From: an uncultured Atopobiaceae bacterium
Lineage (GTDB): Bacteria; Actinomycetota; Coriobacteriia; Coriobacteriales; Atopobiaceae
Assembly: GCA_944321005.1 (NCBI GenBank)
Contig: CALUJT010000004.1
Location: 1-26,165 of the forward strand
DNA: 26,165 nucleotides
Direction: 5' to 3'
Shown: positions 17,520-24,129 of the stretch, in pieces
How positions within the stretch are numbered: position 1 is the first letter of the stretch
How the letters are laid out: every line of letters begins with the position of its first letter
Position numbers and translations under genes: made by a program
Notes under the pieces: generated by a model
What the model was told of the DNA's origin: nothing
Database searches by the model: none
The model's input: only the letters and a program-made list of their open reading frames with translations

Positions 17520-18467
17520 CTACGCCTCCTCCGCCACGACGTAGAGGGGCCTGCGCTTGACCTCCGAGTAGACCTTGGAGAGGTAGAGCCCCACGATGCC
17601 CAGGCCAAAGAGGATGGCGCCCCCCAGAAGGAGGATCACGCACATGAGCGACGGCCAGCCGGCGACGGGGTCCCCGAACAGGAGCGCCCTCACGAGCACG
17701 AACACGAGGAACACGAGCGCGACGAGGCACACGAGCAGGCCGAAGATGGAGATGAGCTCGAGCGGGACCGTGGAGAAGGCGATGATGCCGTCGAGCGCGT
17801 AGCGCGCGAGGGAGAAGAAGCTCCAGCTGGACGAGCCGTGCTCGCGCTCGATGTTCTCGTAGGGAATCCACGCGGTCTCGAAGCCCACCCAGGAGAAGAT
17901 GCCCTTGGAGAAGCGCGAGGTCTCCGGGAGGCTGAGGATCGCCCTCACCGTGCGCGCCGTCATGAGGCGGAAGTCGCGCGCGCCGCTCTTCATCTCCACG
18001 TCCGAGATGCGGTTGATGACGTCGTAGAAGCGCTCGGCGAACCAGCTGCGCACGGGCGGCTCGCCCGCCCTCGTGGTGCGGTAGGCGGCCGCGACGTCGA
18101 AGCCCTCCTCGAGCTTGGCGAACATCTGGGCGAGAAGCTCCGGCGGGTCCTGGAGGTCGGCGTCCATGACGGCCACGAAGCCGGGACCGAGCTCCATCGC
18201 CTTCCTGAGGCCGGCCGCGAGCCCCGCCTCCTTACCGAAGTTGCGGGAGAAGGAGACGTAGTGGACCGAGGGGCGCTCGGCATGGAGCCTGCGCAGGGCG
18301 TCCAGGGTGCCGTCCGTGGAGCCGTCGTCCACGAGAACGAACTCAACGGCGCCCTCGACCCAGCCCGAGAGCGTGGGCGCGACGAGGTCCATCCGCTCGA
18401 AGAGGGCGGGCAGGGACTGCTCCTCGTTGTGGCAGGGAACCACTATGCAGAGCTTGCCTCTCTCCAT
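17520..18467 (-). CDS. gtrB: GtrB/CsbB-type polyprenyl-phosphate glycosyltransferase
   Basis: A 315-residue GT2 protein of the DPM1/GtrB/CsbB group. It has an N-terminal GT-A domain (LCIVVPCHNEEQSLP, FVLVDDGSTDGT at 43-54, SFSRNFGKEAGLAAGL) with the hallmark DADLQDPPE (102-110), then two C-terminal membrane helices (about 229-262 and 272-298) and a basic tail. Such enzymes move a sugar from UDP- or other nucleotide sugars onto undecaprenyl phosphate on the cytoplasmic side. The lipid-linked sugar is then flipped by a GtrA-like protein and transferred outside by a third enzyme such as YfhO. The ATG at 18467 follows the rfbA stop by 8 bases with AGGGGG between, so it is cotranscribed with rfbA. 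A long in-frame extension upstream lies wholly inside rfbA in another frame and is rejected. The sugar it loads is not predictable. Confidence 0.92.
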   Translation of the reverse strand: MERGKLCIVVPCHNEEQSLPALFERMDLVAPTLSGWVEGAVEFVLVDDGSTDGTLDALRRLHAERPSVHYVSFSRNFGKEAGLAAGLRKAMELGPGFVAVMDADLQDPPELLAQMFAKLEEGFDVAAAYRTTRAGEPPVRSWFAERFYDVINRISDVEMKSGARDFRLMTARTVRAILSLPETSRFSKGIFSWVGFETAWIPYENIEREHGSSSWSFFSLARYALDGIIAFSTVPLELISIFGLLVCLVALVFLVFVLVRALLFGDPVAGWPSLMCVILLLGGAILFGLGIVGLYLSKVYSEVKRRPLYVVAEEA

Positions 18468-18475
18468 GCCGCCCC

Positions 18476-19378
18476 CTAGTCCTTGTACGGCCTGTCGGGC
18501 GCTATCTTGCCCTCGGCAACGGTCCGCAGGTGGGCGCCGTAGTTGGACTTCCCGTAGCGCTCCGCGCACTCGAGCAGGCGCTCGCGGGAGACCCAGCCGT
18601 TCTCGTAGGCGATCTCCTCGGGGACGGACACGGGCAGGTCCTGCGCCGTCTCCACCGTGCGCACGAACTGTGAGGCCTCGAAGAGGCTCTCCATGGTGCC
18701 GGTGTCGAGCCACGCGTAGCCGCGCCCGAGGGTCACCACGTCGAGGGAGCCGTCCTCGAGGTACATGCGGTTGAGGTCCGTGATCTCGTACTCCCCGCGC
18801 GCGGAGGGCTCCACGGCGGCGGCGTACTCCGTCACGCGGGAGTCATAGAAGTAGAGGCCGGTGACGGCGTAGTTGCTCTTGGGGTGCTCGGGCTTCTCCT
18901 CGATGGAGATGGCGTTGTAGTTCTCGTCGAACTCCACCACGCCAAAGCGCTCCGGGTCGTCCACGCGGTAGCCGAAGACCGTGGCGCGGCCCGCCTCCGC
19001 GTTGGCGGCGGCTCGGCGCAGGTGGCGGGAGAGCCCGTTGCCGTAGAAGATGTTGTCCCCCAGGACGAGGGCGCAGGCGTCCCCGCCCACGAATTCGCGC
19101 CCGATGACGAAGGCCTGGGCGAGGCCGTTGGGGACGGGCTGCTCGGCATAGGAGAGCGAGACGCCGAAGTCCGAGCCGTCGCCGAGCAGGCGCTCGAAGT
19201 TGGGGAGGTCGGCGGGGGTGGAGATGATGAGGATGTCCCTGATGCCCGCCAGCATGAGCGTGGAGAGCGGGTAGTAGACCATCGGCTTGTCGTAGACGGG
19301 CAGGAGCTGCTTGCTCGTGACCGTGGTGAGCGGGTAGAGGCGGGTGCCGGACCCGCCGGCGAGGATGATGCCCTTCAT
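18476..19378 (-). CDS. rfbA: Glucose-1-phosphate thymidylyltransferase
   Basis: A 300-residue nucleotidyltransferase making dTDP-glucose from dTTP and glucose 1-phosphate, the first step of dTDP-rhamnose and dTDP-amino-sugar synthesis. The start [16 protein letters not shown] holds the nucleotide-binding loop, followed by [54 protein letters not shown] and the [11 protein letters not shown] stretch are all typical of RmlA. Length matches the family. GGGAGG lies 7 bases before the ATG. The gene lies between gtrA (57 bases upstream) and gtrB (8 bases downstream), about 9 kb from rfbB and rfbD, so the dTDP pathway is split over two transcription units. A promoter-like block in the 57-base gap may give it its own start of transcription. 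Confidence 0.95.
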   Translation of the reverse strand: MKGIILAGGSGTRLYPLTTVTSKQLLPVYDKPMVYYPLSTLMLAGIRDILIISTPADLPNFERLLGDGSDFGVSLSYAEQPVPNGLAQAFVIGREFVGGDACALVLGDNIFYGNGLSRHLRRAAANAEAGRATVFGYRVDDPERFGVVEFDENYNAISIEEKPEHPKSNYAVTGLYFYDSRVTEYAAAVEPSARGEYEITDLNRMYLEDGSLDVVTLGRGYAWLDTGTMESLFEASQFVRTVETAQDLPVSVPEEIAYENGWVSRERLLECAERYGKSNYGAHLRTVAEGKIAPDRPYKD

Positions 19379-19414
19379 GGGTTGACCTCCCGGGAAGCTC
19401 AGATAGACGTCCGA

Positions 19415-19434
19415 ACCATCATACGACAGAAGGG
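19415..19434 (-). promoter_or_regulatory. Promoter-like block CCCTTCTG-N3-TATGATGGT upstream of rfbA
   Basis: On the minus strand, CCCTTCTG, three bases, then TATGATGGT lies 37 bases before the rfbA ATG. TATGAT resembles a -10 box. The same 17 bases with the same spacing occur before the GT2 gene at 20317-21429. No TTGACA-like -35 is evident, so the CCCTTCTG part may replace it or bind a regulator. Confidence 0.5.
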
Positions 19435-19435
19435 G

Positions 19436-19837
19436 CTACTTAGCCTCGAGCCAACGCTTGCGGCTCCAGAAGTTCCAGAGGGCCACGACCACCGTGGCAA
19501 AGAGCTTGGTGATGGTGACCGGGAGGGCGCCGTCGCCGAAGGCGGCCGTGCCCGCCCAGATGCAGAGCGAGTTGATGCCCAGGCCAATGACCGAGAGCAC
19601 GACAAAGATGACGAGCTCCCTCCTGCGGGAGAGGTCGTCGCGGCGCTCGAAGACGAAGTGCATGGACGCGAGGTAGTTGAAAACGAGCGAGATGGTGAAG
19701 GAGATGACGGAGGAGGGCAGGGGGTCCCAGCCTACCACCTGGGAGAGCAGCATGAGGATGCCGTAGTCTATGAGGAAGGCGAGTACGCCCACCACGCCGA
19801 ACTTGAGGAACTGCTGCACGAGCGCCTTTATGTCCAA
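19436..19837 (-). CDS. gtrA: GtrA/GtcA-family membrane protein, putative lipid-linked sugar flippase
   Basis: A 133-residue protein with four predicted helices (about 10-33, 40-62, 74-98, 106-128). Family marks are FLKFGVVGVLAFLIDYG, SFTISLVFNYLASMHFVF and a closing LWNFWSRKRW. GtrA/GtcA proteins are thought to flip undecaprenyl-phosphate sugars made by GtrB-type enzymes; the partner is two genes downstream. I chose the TTG at 19837 because GGGAGGGG lies 5 bases upstream, the protein then has family length, and the longer frame from 19927 would run through the csp terminator hairpin. It is followed by rfbA after 57 bases. Confidence 0.88.
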   Translation of the reverse strand: MDIKALVQQFLKFGVVGVLAFLIDYGILMLLSQVVGWDPLPSSVISFTISLVFNYLASMHFVFERRDDLSRRRELVIFVVLSVIGLGINSLCIWAGTAAFGDGALPVTITKLFATVVVALWNFWSRKRWLEAK

Positions 19838-19893
19838 ATCGTCCCCTCCCGTCACCTGACGAGCCGCCCCGTCGCCAACGCCACGTTCATCAG

Positions 19894-19924
19894 AAAGGAG
19901 GGACTCGCCGAGGCGAGCCCCTCC
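19894..19924 (-). terminator. Terminator after the cold-shock gene
   Basis: A long hairpin on the minus strand: GGAGGG/CCCTCC (19919-19924 with 19897-19902), one mismatch, then CTCGCC/GGCGAG inside, followed by TTT (19896-19894). It lies between csp and gtrA and supports the downstream TTG start of gtrA. Confidence 0.7.
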
Positions 19925-19946
19925 CAAGTCGCTCTAACTATGCGGA

Positions 19947-20150
19947 CTAGAGCTTGCGAACGTTGGAAGCCTGGAGCTTGCCGTTCTGGCCGGTCGTGAT
20001 GTCGAACTCGACGGCCTGGCCCTCGTCCAGCGTCTTGAAGCCGTCCATCTGAATCTCGGAGTAGTGAACGAACAGGTCGTCCCCATCCTCACGGGAGATG
20101 AAGCCGTAGCCCTTGTCCGGGTTGAACCACTTGACAGTACCCTGTGCCAT
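19947..20150 (-). CDS. cspA: Cold-shock domain protein
   Basis: A 67-residue single OB-fold cold-shock protein. It reads [20 protein letters not shown] with RNP1 KGYGFI (near 14-19), then DLFVHYSEI as RNP2, and ends [11 protein letters not shown]. Such proteins bind single-stranded RNA and DNA and melt RNA secondary structure. AAAGG lies 6 bases before the ATG at 20150. The frame opens further upstream, but the extra residues are unlike the family. It is monocistronic, with its own terminator. It sits in the middle of glycan genes with no obvious functional tie to them. Confidence 0.96.
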   Translation of the reverse strand: MAQGTVKWFNPDKGYGFISREDGDDLFVHYSEIQMDGFKTLDEGQAVEFDITTGQNGKLQASNVRKL

Positions 20151-20168
20151 GTCGTGCCTTTCTTTCTC

Positions 20169-20182
20169 TGCCCCGCGGGGCA
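20169..20182 (-). ncRNA. Hairpin in the cspA 5' leader
   Basis: TGCCCCGCGGGGCA is a perfect 14-base palindrome in the putative leader, ending 18 bases before the start codon and 6 bases before the AAAGG site region. Cold-shock mRNAs often have structured leaders that respond to temperature. Whether this one does is inference from position only. Confidence 0.3.
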
Positions 20183-20228
20183 AAAGCTGCGCTCGCGCGC
20201 GATACCCGTGGCCGAAGCCACGCAGAAC

Positions 20229-20234
20229 ATCTTA
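20229..20234 (-). promoter_or_regulatory. Candidate -10 box of cspA
   Basis: TAAGAT on the minus strand, about 80 bases before the start codon, implying a leader of roughly 70 bases. The -35 region is weak. Confidence 0.35.
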
Positions 20235-20275
20235 CCCCGAAACCCCACCGGATTACTCGAAAATCCGCTGGGGGC

Positions 20276-20303
20276 CAAATCGGCGCCGGCCACCCGAGCG
20301 CCG
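20276..20303 (-). terminator. Candidate terminator after the GT2 gene
   Basis: On the minus strand CGGCGC pairs with GCGCCG across an 11-base loop, followed by ATTT. A second small hairpin (CGGGCG-GAG-CGCCCG) lies just before it. It is short but well placed, 14 bases past the stop codon of the GT2 gene. Confidence 0.45.
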
Positions 20304-20316
20304 GGCGGAGCGCCCG

Positions 20317-21429
20317 TCATGCGTGGGAGGGCTCCTCCGGGAGGATGACGCGCTTGGCCTTGCGAAGGATGGAGAAGGGGCCCTCGCGGCGGATGGTGCC
20401 ACCCACCTGCTCGATGAGGTGGCGCCTCCACGGGGCGCGCGAGAACTTGGGCAGCGGCAGCCCCATGACGTCGTAGAAGAACTTCTTGCGGTGAGGAGCC
20501 AGGTCGTCGATCTCGACCACGAGCTCGGGGCGCATCATGGAGAAGACGCGGCGCGCGCCCTCCTTCACGAGCGGGTTGTCCCAGCCGTCGTCGTAGATGG
20601 CGCCGAAGGTGTAGTTGAAGCCGCGCAGGTAGTGGGCCTTGAGGATGCGCTCGTCGGTGATGCCCAGGCGCGCGATGACGCCCATCATGTCGATCCAGCG
20701 GTCGAAGGGCCGGGTGATGGCGTCCGCCGTCTTGTGGTTCCTCGTGGAGTTCTTGAGGTCGCAGCGGTAGTCGTAGTACGGCTTGTCGAGGTAGACGATG
20801 GCGCTGGCCTGGCACATGGTCTCGATGAGGAAGGGGTTGTCCGCCCAGCCGGCACCTGGGAAGGGTATGAAGCGGATGTTCTTCTCGTTGAGGAAGCCGC
20901 GACGGTAGATGGCCGACCAGATGGACGGGTGCATCTCGATGAGCTTGGTCTCCTCGGCGATGGTGAAGGGGCGCTCGGACGTCTTGATGCTGCCCGTCAT
21001 GGTGCTGGCGCGGGGGCGCTGCTTCTTGGGCTTGTCCCAGTCGCAGATGTCCGTCCAGGGCGTCTTGACGATGTCGATGACCTCGTCGAAGCTCGCCGCG
21101 AACGCGAGCATGTCCGCGTACATGCCGGGCTCGATCCAGTCGTCCGGCTCGATGATGGAGATCCAGTCGCCCTTGGCGAGCTCGAGCCCCATGTTGCAGC
21201 CCTCGCCGTAGCCGCCGTTCTTCTTGTCCACCAGGCGGACGCGCGGGTCCCTCTGGGCGTGGGCGCAGATGATGTCCCGCGAGCCGTCCGTGCTGCCGTC
21301 GTTGATGCAGAGGACCTCGATGTTCTCGTGCGTCTGCGCCTCGATGCTGGAGAGGCACTGGTCGAGGAACTTCTCGACGTTGTAGATGGGCACGATAACG
21401 GAGACGAGGGCCCTCGAGTCGTCGCGCAT
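20317..21429 (-). CDS. GT2 family glycosyltransferase
   Basis: A 370-residue GT-A enzyme of the common EpsJ/WcaA-like type. LVSVIVPIYNVEKFLDQCL (8-26), VLCINDGSTDGS (39-50), NGGYGEGCNMGLELAKGDW and the metal motif EPDDWIE (94-100) are clear. The remaining 200 residues are not well conserved; no membrane helices are seen. It would add one sugar residue to a lipid-linked glycan at the cytoplasmic membrane face; donor and acceptor are unknown. GGAGG lies 6 bases before the ATG at 21429. Its promoter-like block matches that of rfbA, so the two units may be co-regulated. It is monocistronic between two hairpins. A longer frame upstream runs through the terminator at 21506-21541 and is rejected. 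Confidence 0.9.
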   Translation of the reverse strand: MRDDSRALVSVIVPIYNVEKFLDQCLSSIEAQTHENIEVLCINDGSTDGSRDIICAHAQRDPRVRLVDKKNGGYGEGCNMGLELAKGDWISIIEPDDWIEPGMYADMLAFAASFDEVIDIVKTPWTDICDWDKPKKQRPRASTMTGSIKTSERPFTIAEETKLIEMHPSIWSAIYRRGFLNEKNIRFIPFPGAGWADNPFLIETMCQASAIVYLDKPYYDYRCDLKNSTRNHKTADAITRPFDRWIDMMGVIARLGITDERILKAHYLRGFNYTFGAIYDDGWDNPLVKEGARRVFSMMRPELVVEIDDLAPHRKKFFYDVMGLPLPKFSRAPWRRHLIEQVGGTIRREGPFSILRKAKRVILPEEPSHA

Positions 21430-21466
21430 GGTAGTCCTCCGTGCTGTCGTTCGAAACGTGTTCCCC

Positions 21467-21486
21467 ACCATCATAGCCCAGAAGGG
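21467..21486 (-). promoter_or_regulatory. Promoter-like block CCCTTCTG-N3-TATGATGGT upstream of the GT2 gene
   Basis: The second copy of the block seen before rfbA, on the minus strand, ending 38 bases before the start codon. The distance from the ATG is almost the same as at rfbA (37 bases), as expected for a true promoter element. Confidence 0.5.
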
Positions 21487-21505
21487 CGGGCCCCACGAAA
21501 GACGG

Positions 21506-21541
21506 CGGCGGGGCCGCCCCTGAAGAGGGGCGGCCCCGCCG
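21506..21541 (-). terminator. Strong terminator hairpin after the GH43-SLH gene
   Basis: A perfect 16-bp stem (21506-21521 with 21526-21541) and the tetraloop GAAG (CTTC on the minus strand). Only a short TCTTT follows on the minus strand. It separates the GH43-SLH gene from the GT2 promoter. Confidence 0.72.
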
Positions 21542-21578
21542 AGCGCAGAACTAGCCGATTGGGCGTTCTTCTCGCCAA

Positions 21579-23270
21579 CTAGGCATACATGCGGTAGAAG
21601 ATCACCGCCGCCTGGCTGCGGTCGAGCCTGCCCGTGGGGTCGAGGTTGCCGTTGCCCTGGCCGGAGATGACGCCGTTCTTGACGGCCCACGGCATGGCCC
21701 CCTGGGCGAACTCGGAGACGTTCCCCGCGTCCGGGAAGGAGGAGAGGTCCTGGCTCACCTGGGGCTCGCCCTCCATGCGCCAGAGCACCGTCACGAGCTG
21801 CTCGCGCGTCATGGTGTCGGAGGGGCCGAACTTGGTCTCGGAGTAGCCGGTCATGTAGCCGTTCTCCACGCACCAGGCGACGGCCTGGGCGTAGTAGGCG
21901 TCCGTGGAGCAGTCGGTGAAGCTGGCGATCGCACTGGTGTCGGCCGCGGGCTGCCCCGCGCGGTTCCAGAGCATCATGGCGAGCTGGTTGCGCTCGAGGC
22001 CGTTGGCGGGGCCGAAGGTGCCGTCATTGTAGCCGCTCATGACGCCGTTCTCGTACACCCAGTTCACAGGGTCGGTGAGCCAGTCCACGCGCACGTCGGG
22101 GAAGGGCGTGGCGAGCGGGTCAGCCTTCATGTAGAGGTCCCACACGACCTCCTTGGCGGCCGGATCGGAGACCACCATGACGGTACCGTGGCGGTTGGGA
22201 ATGACGTTGCCGTTAGCATCAGCGGTGACGATGCGGGCGTTGTCGTGCCAGCCGGTGGCGAGGCTCGTGGACATCTGGGCGAAGGTGCCGGTGGTACCGT
22301 CGAAGTTGTTAGGTGGCCAGTCGGCGAGCTTATCCGTGTAGAGGATGTACTGGCCTTTGTACTTGACGAGCGAGGGCCCCTCGAAGCCGGTGAGGGCATC
22401 AGGGTTGACCTTGGTCCATGCAGCCGGGTCACTCACGCGGCTGAGGTCCGTGATGCTCCAGATCTCGTTGGTGACGCCGTTGTTCTTGATGATGTAGTAG
22501 TAGACGCCGTTCTCCTCGTAGAAGGAGCCGTCGATGCGGTTATCACTCGCCTCGGGGAGCTTGATGGGCTGAGCCACGCCGTACTTGACGTTGGGGAGGA
22601 CTCCGGGGTTGGATGCCGGGTCATCAGTACCAGGAGCAAGGTAGTCGAGCTTCACGAGATAAGGATACATGTAGTCGTTCTGCCACTGGCCATGGTCTCC
22701 GCCCCACCAGCCGGCGCTGAAGGTGATGTAGACCTCACCGGAGCTCGTCTGGAAGAACTCGGGAGCCACGGTATCGAAGGTGGTCGCGTTCTGAGTGGGC
22801 GGAAGCTCCGCAAGCTCGACTCGGTTGGGGTCGCCGCTGTTGGGATAGGCCCAGTGCACGAGATCCTTGGAGTAGCCGATCATGGGAGCGAAGCGCTGGG
22901 GCCACTGGCCGTGGTCCTCATAGCCAGAGAGCATGTAGAACCAGCCGTTGTGGTAGATGATGCTCGGGTCGTGCAGGCACGCCACATTGTAAGGGGTGTT
23001 GGGAATCCAGGCTTCGGAACCCGAGTTGGGCGTGGCATCCACGTACGCCTCGCCAATCTTGGTGAAGTTCCTGCCGTCGAGAGAGACGTAGAGCGTGTCC
23101 GTCTGGTCCTCCTCGCTGTTGAAGAACGAGGCGAGGAGGATGTCCGGGTACTCCGCCGCGAGCGCGACCCTCGCGCTGGTGAGCATGACGCCGAGCGCCA
23201 CCGCCACCACGCCGAGGACCCGCACGAGGCGAAGGGACAGCCCGCGCGCCCTGCCGCGCATAGCTTCCAT
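21579..23270 (-). CDS. Secreted GH43-like glycosidase with three C-terminal SLH repeats
   Basis: A 563-residue exported protein. Residues 1-39 are a signal peptide (Arg-rich start, hydrophobic core, cleavage near ALA/AEY). Residues 40-385 look like the five-bladed propeller of glycoside hydrolase family 43. The three catalytic acids are in place: Asp101 in LHDPSIIYHNGWFYM (base), Asp247 in RIDGSFYEENGVYYY (pKa modulator) and Glu297 in FEGPSLVKYKGQYIL (acid). His361 in NRHGTVMVV matches the conserved late histidine. Residues 388-563 hold three S-layer-homology repeats (VYENGVMSGYNDGTFGP, CVENGYMTGY, AVKNGVISGQ), which usually anchor proteins to wall polysaccharide. GH43 enzymes mostly cut arabinosides, xylosides or related furanosides. 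The ATG at 23270 has AAAGGA 6 bases upstream. It follows the yerC-like gene by 40 bases. Substrate is unknown. Confidence 0.85.
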   Translation of the reverse strand: MEAMRGRARGLSLRLVRVLGVVAVALGVMLTSARVALAAEYPDILLASFFNSEEDQTDTLYVSLDGRNFTKIGEAYVDATPNSGSEAWIPNTPYNVACLHDPSIIYHNGWFYMLSGYEDHGQWPQRFAPMIGYSKDLVHWAYPNSGDPNRVELAELPPTQNATTFDTVAPEFFQTSSGEVYITFSAGWWGGDHGQWQNDYMYPYLVKLDYLAPGTDDPASNPGVLPNVKYGVAQPIKLPEASDNRIDGSFYEENGVYYYIIKNNGVTNEIWSITDLSRVSDPAAWTKVNPDALTGFEGPSLVKYKGQYILYTDKLADWPPNNFDGTTGTFAQMSTSLATGWHDNARIVTADANGNVIPNRHGTVMVVSDPAAKEVVWDLYMKADPLATPFPDVRVDWLTDPVNWVYENGVMSGYNDGTFGPANGLERNQLAMMLWNRAGQPAADTSAIASFTDCSTDAYYAQAVAWCVENGYMTGYSETKFGPSDTMTREQLVTVLWRMEGEPQVSQDLSSFPDAGNVSEFAQGAMPWAVKNGVISGQGNGNLDPTGRLDRSQAAVIFYRMYA

Positions 23271-23289
23271 AGGCGATCCTTTCTCCTTA

Positions 23290-23308
23290 AGGCTTAACGT
23301 AGGCTTAA
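23290..23308. promoter_or_regulatory. AGGCTTAA direct repeats between yerC and the GH43-SLH gene
   Basis: AGGCTTAA occurs at 23290-23297 and 23301-23308, 11 bases apart, i.e. one helical turn. The first overlaps the palindrome CCTTAAGG (23285-23292). The pair lies in a 40-base gap just before the ribosome site of the GH43-SLH gene. It could be an operator or an RNA structure (CTTAAG can pair with CTTAAG). Confidence 0.35.
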
Positions 23309-23310
23309 GT

Positions 23311-23649
23311 CTACTCCCCCCGAGGAGCGGATGGAAATGCGGAGGGGGCCAGCGGCTTAATTCGCTCCAGGCGCGAGAGGACCATCCGGTACCCGCCGGC
23401 GGGGCCGTTGAGGCACTTGGAGACGCGGGAGACCGTGGTGGACGAGGCCCCCGTGGCGCGGGAGACGTCGACGTAGGAGCGGCCGTCCGCGAGCATGCGC
23501 GCCACCGCGAGGCGCTGGGAGAGGTCGTCGAGCTCGCGCGGGGTGCAGAGGTCCGAGAGCAGGGCCCGCGCCTCGTCGGGGGTGCCGAGCGAGCAGAGCG
23601 CCCGCAGAAGGGCGTCAAGCTCTTGGTTCTTCTCGGTGCTCTTGTCCAT
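23311..23649 (-). CDS. yerC: YerC/YecD-type TrpR-related DNA-binding protein
   Basis: A 112-residue protein of the TrpR-like YerC/YecD family. An all-helical N-terminal part (ELDALLRALCSLGTPDEARALL) leads to SDLCTPRELDDLSQRLAVARML. The helix-turn-helix SYVDVSRATGASSTTVSRV (about 59-77) follows, then SKCLNGPAGGY, the family signature end. The Trp-binding features of true TrpR are not expected in this family, and its effector is unknown. AGGAG lies 6 bases before the ATG. The following gene on the same strand, 40 bases on, is the secreted GH43-SLH protein, so the two may share a transcript. Regulation of that gene by YerC is possible but not shown. The C-terminal tail (PSAFPSAPRGE) is variable. 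Confidence 0.9.
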   Translation of the reverse strand: MDKSTEKNQELDALLRALCSLGTPDEARALLSDLCTPRELDDLSQRLAVARMLADGRSYVDVSRATGASSTTVSRVSKCLNGPAGGYRMVLSRLERIKPLAPSAFPSAPRGE

Positions 23650-23763
23650 GGCAGTCTCCTCGCACGCGGCTCCGGGAGCTACTTTAGCGCAATAAAGCAG
23701 CCTCCGCCAGACTCGAGGGGGCGCCGTTGGGGTACGCTACCCTCAGGCTACCGAGGAGGACAC

Positions 23764-24129
23764 ATGAGCTTCATCGCCCGCTGGCTCGTCACCACCATCG
23801 CCTGCGCCGTCGCCATCTGGCTCGTTCCCGGCATCGTGCCCGTGGGCGGCACGTGGGTGGGCGCCGTGTTCTGCGCGCTCGTGCTCGCGCTGCTCAACGT
23901 GACGGTGAAGCCGGTGCTCCAGGCGCTCGCCATACCCGTCACGCTTCTTACGCTCGGCATCTTCTACGTGGTGGTGAACGCCTTCGTGCTCGAGCTGGCG
24001 AGCTGGCTCTCGAGGAACATCTTCCATGCGGGCATCGCCATCGACTCGCTCTTCTCGGCGATCCTGGGCGCCATCGTGATCTCTGTGGTGAGCGCTCTCG
24101 TGAGCGGCATAGTGGGCGCGGAGGACTAG
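23764..24129 (+). CDS. YvlD/DUF360-type four-helix membrane protein (phage holin family IV)
   Basis: A 121-residue membrane protein with four predicted helices (about 5-22, 29-50, 55-80, 92-116). LLNVTVKPVLQALAIPVTLLTLGIFYVVVNAFVL carries the N-x(3)-KP-x(5)-P-x(5)-GLF-like family pattern. Such proteins are named after phage holins by sequence clustering but are normal chromosomal genes in many Gram-positive bacteria, linked in Bacillus to envelope stress. The role is unproven. GAGGAGG lies 5 bases before the ATG. It is divergent from the yerC-like gene, and its stop codon overlaps that of the converging hydrolase gene. Confidence 0.9.
   Translation: MSFIARWLVTTIACAVAIWLVPGIVPVGGTWVGAVFCALVLALLNVTVKPVLQALAIPVTLLTLGIFYVVVNAFVLELASWLSRNIFHAGIAIDSLFSAILGAIVISVVSALVSGIVGAED

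Noticed and set aside
15784..17544. A 586-codon open frame on the plus strand opposite the GlfT2-like gene
   Set aside because: Val/Ala/Glu/His-rich composition and no motif; the minus-strand frame has clear GlfT2 motifs and a canonical terminator.
20113..21582. A 489-codon plus-strand open frame across the cspA leader and the GT2 gene
   Set aside because: No domain; it lies opposite a gene with clear GT2 motifs and a good ribosome site.
23764..24129. Prophage remnant suggested by the phage-holin family name
   Set aside because: The YvlD/DUF360 group is a normal chromosomal membrane protein family, and no other phage gene is nearby.
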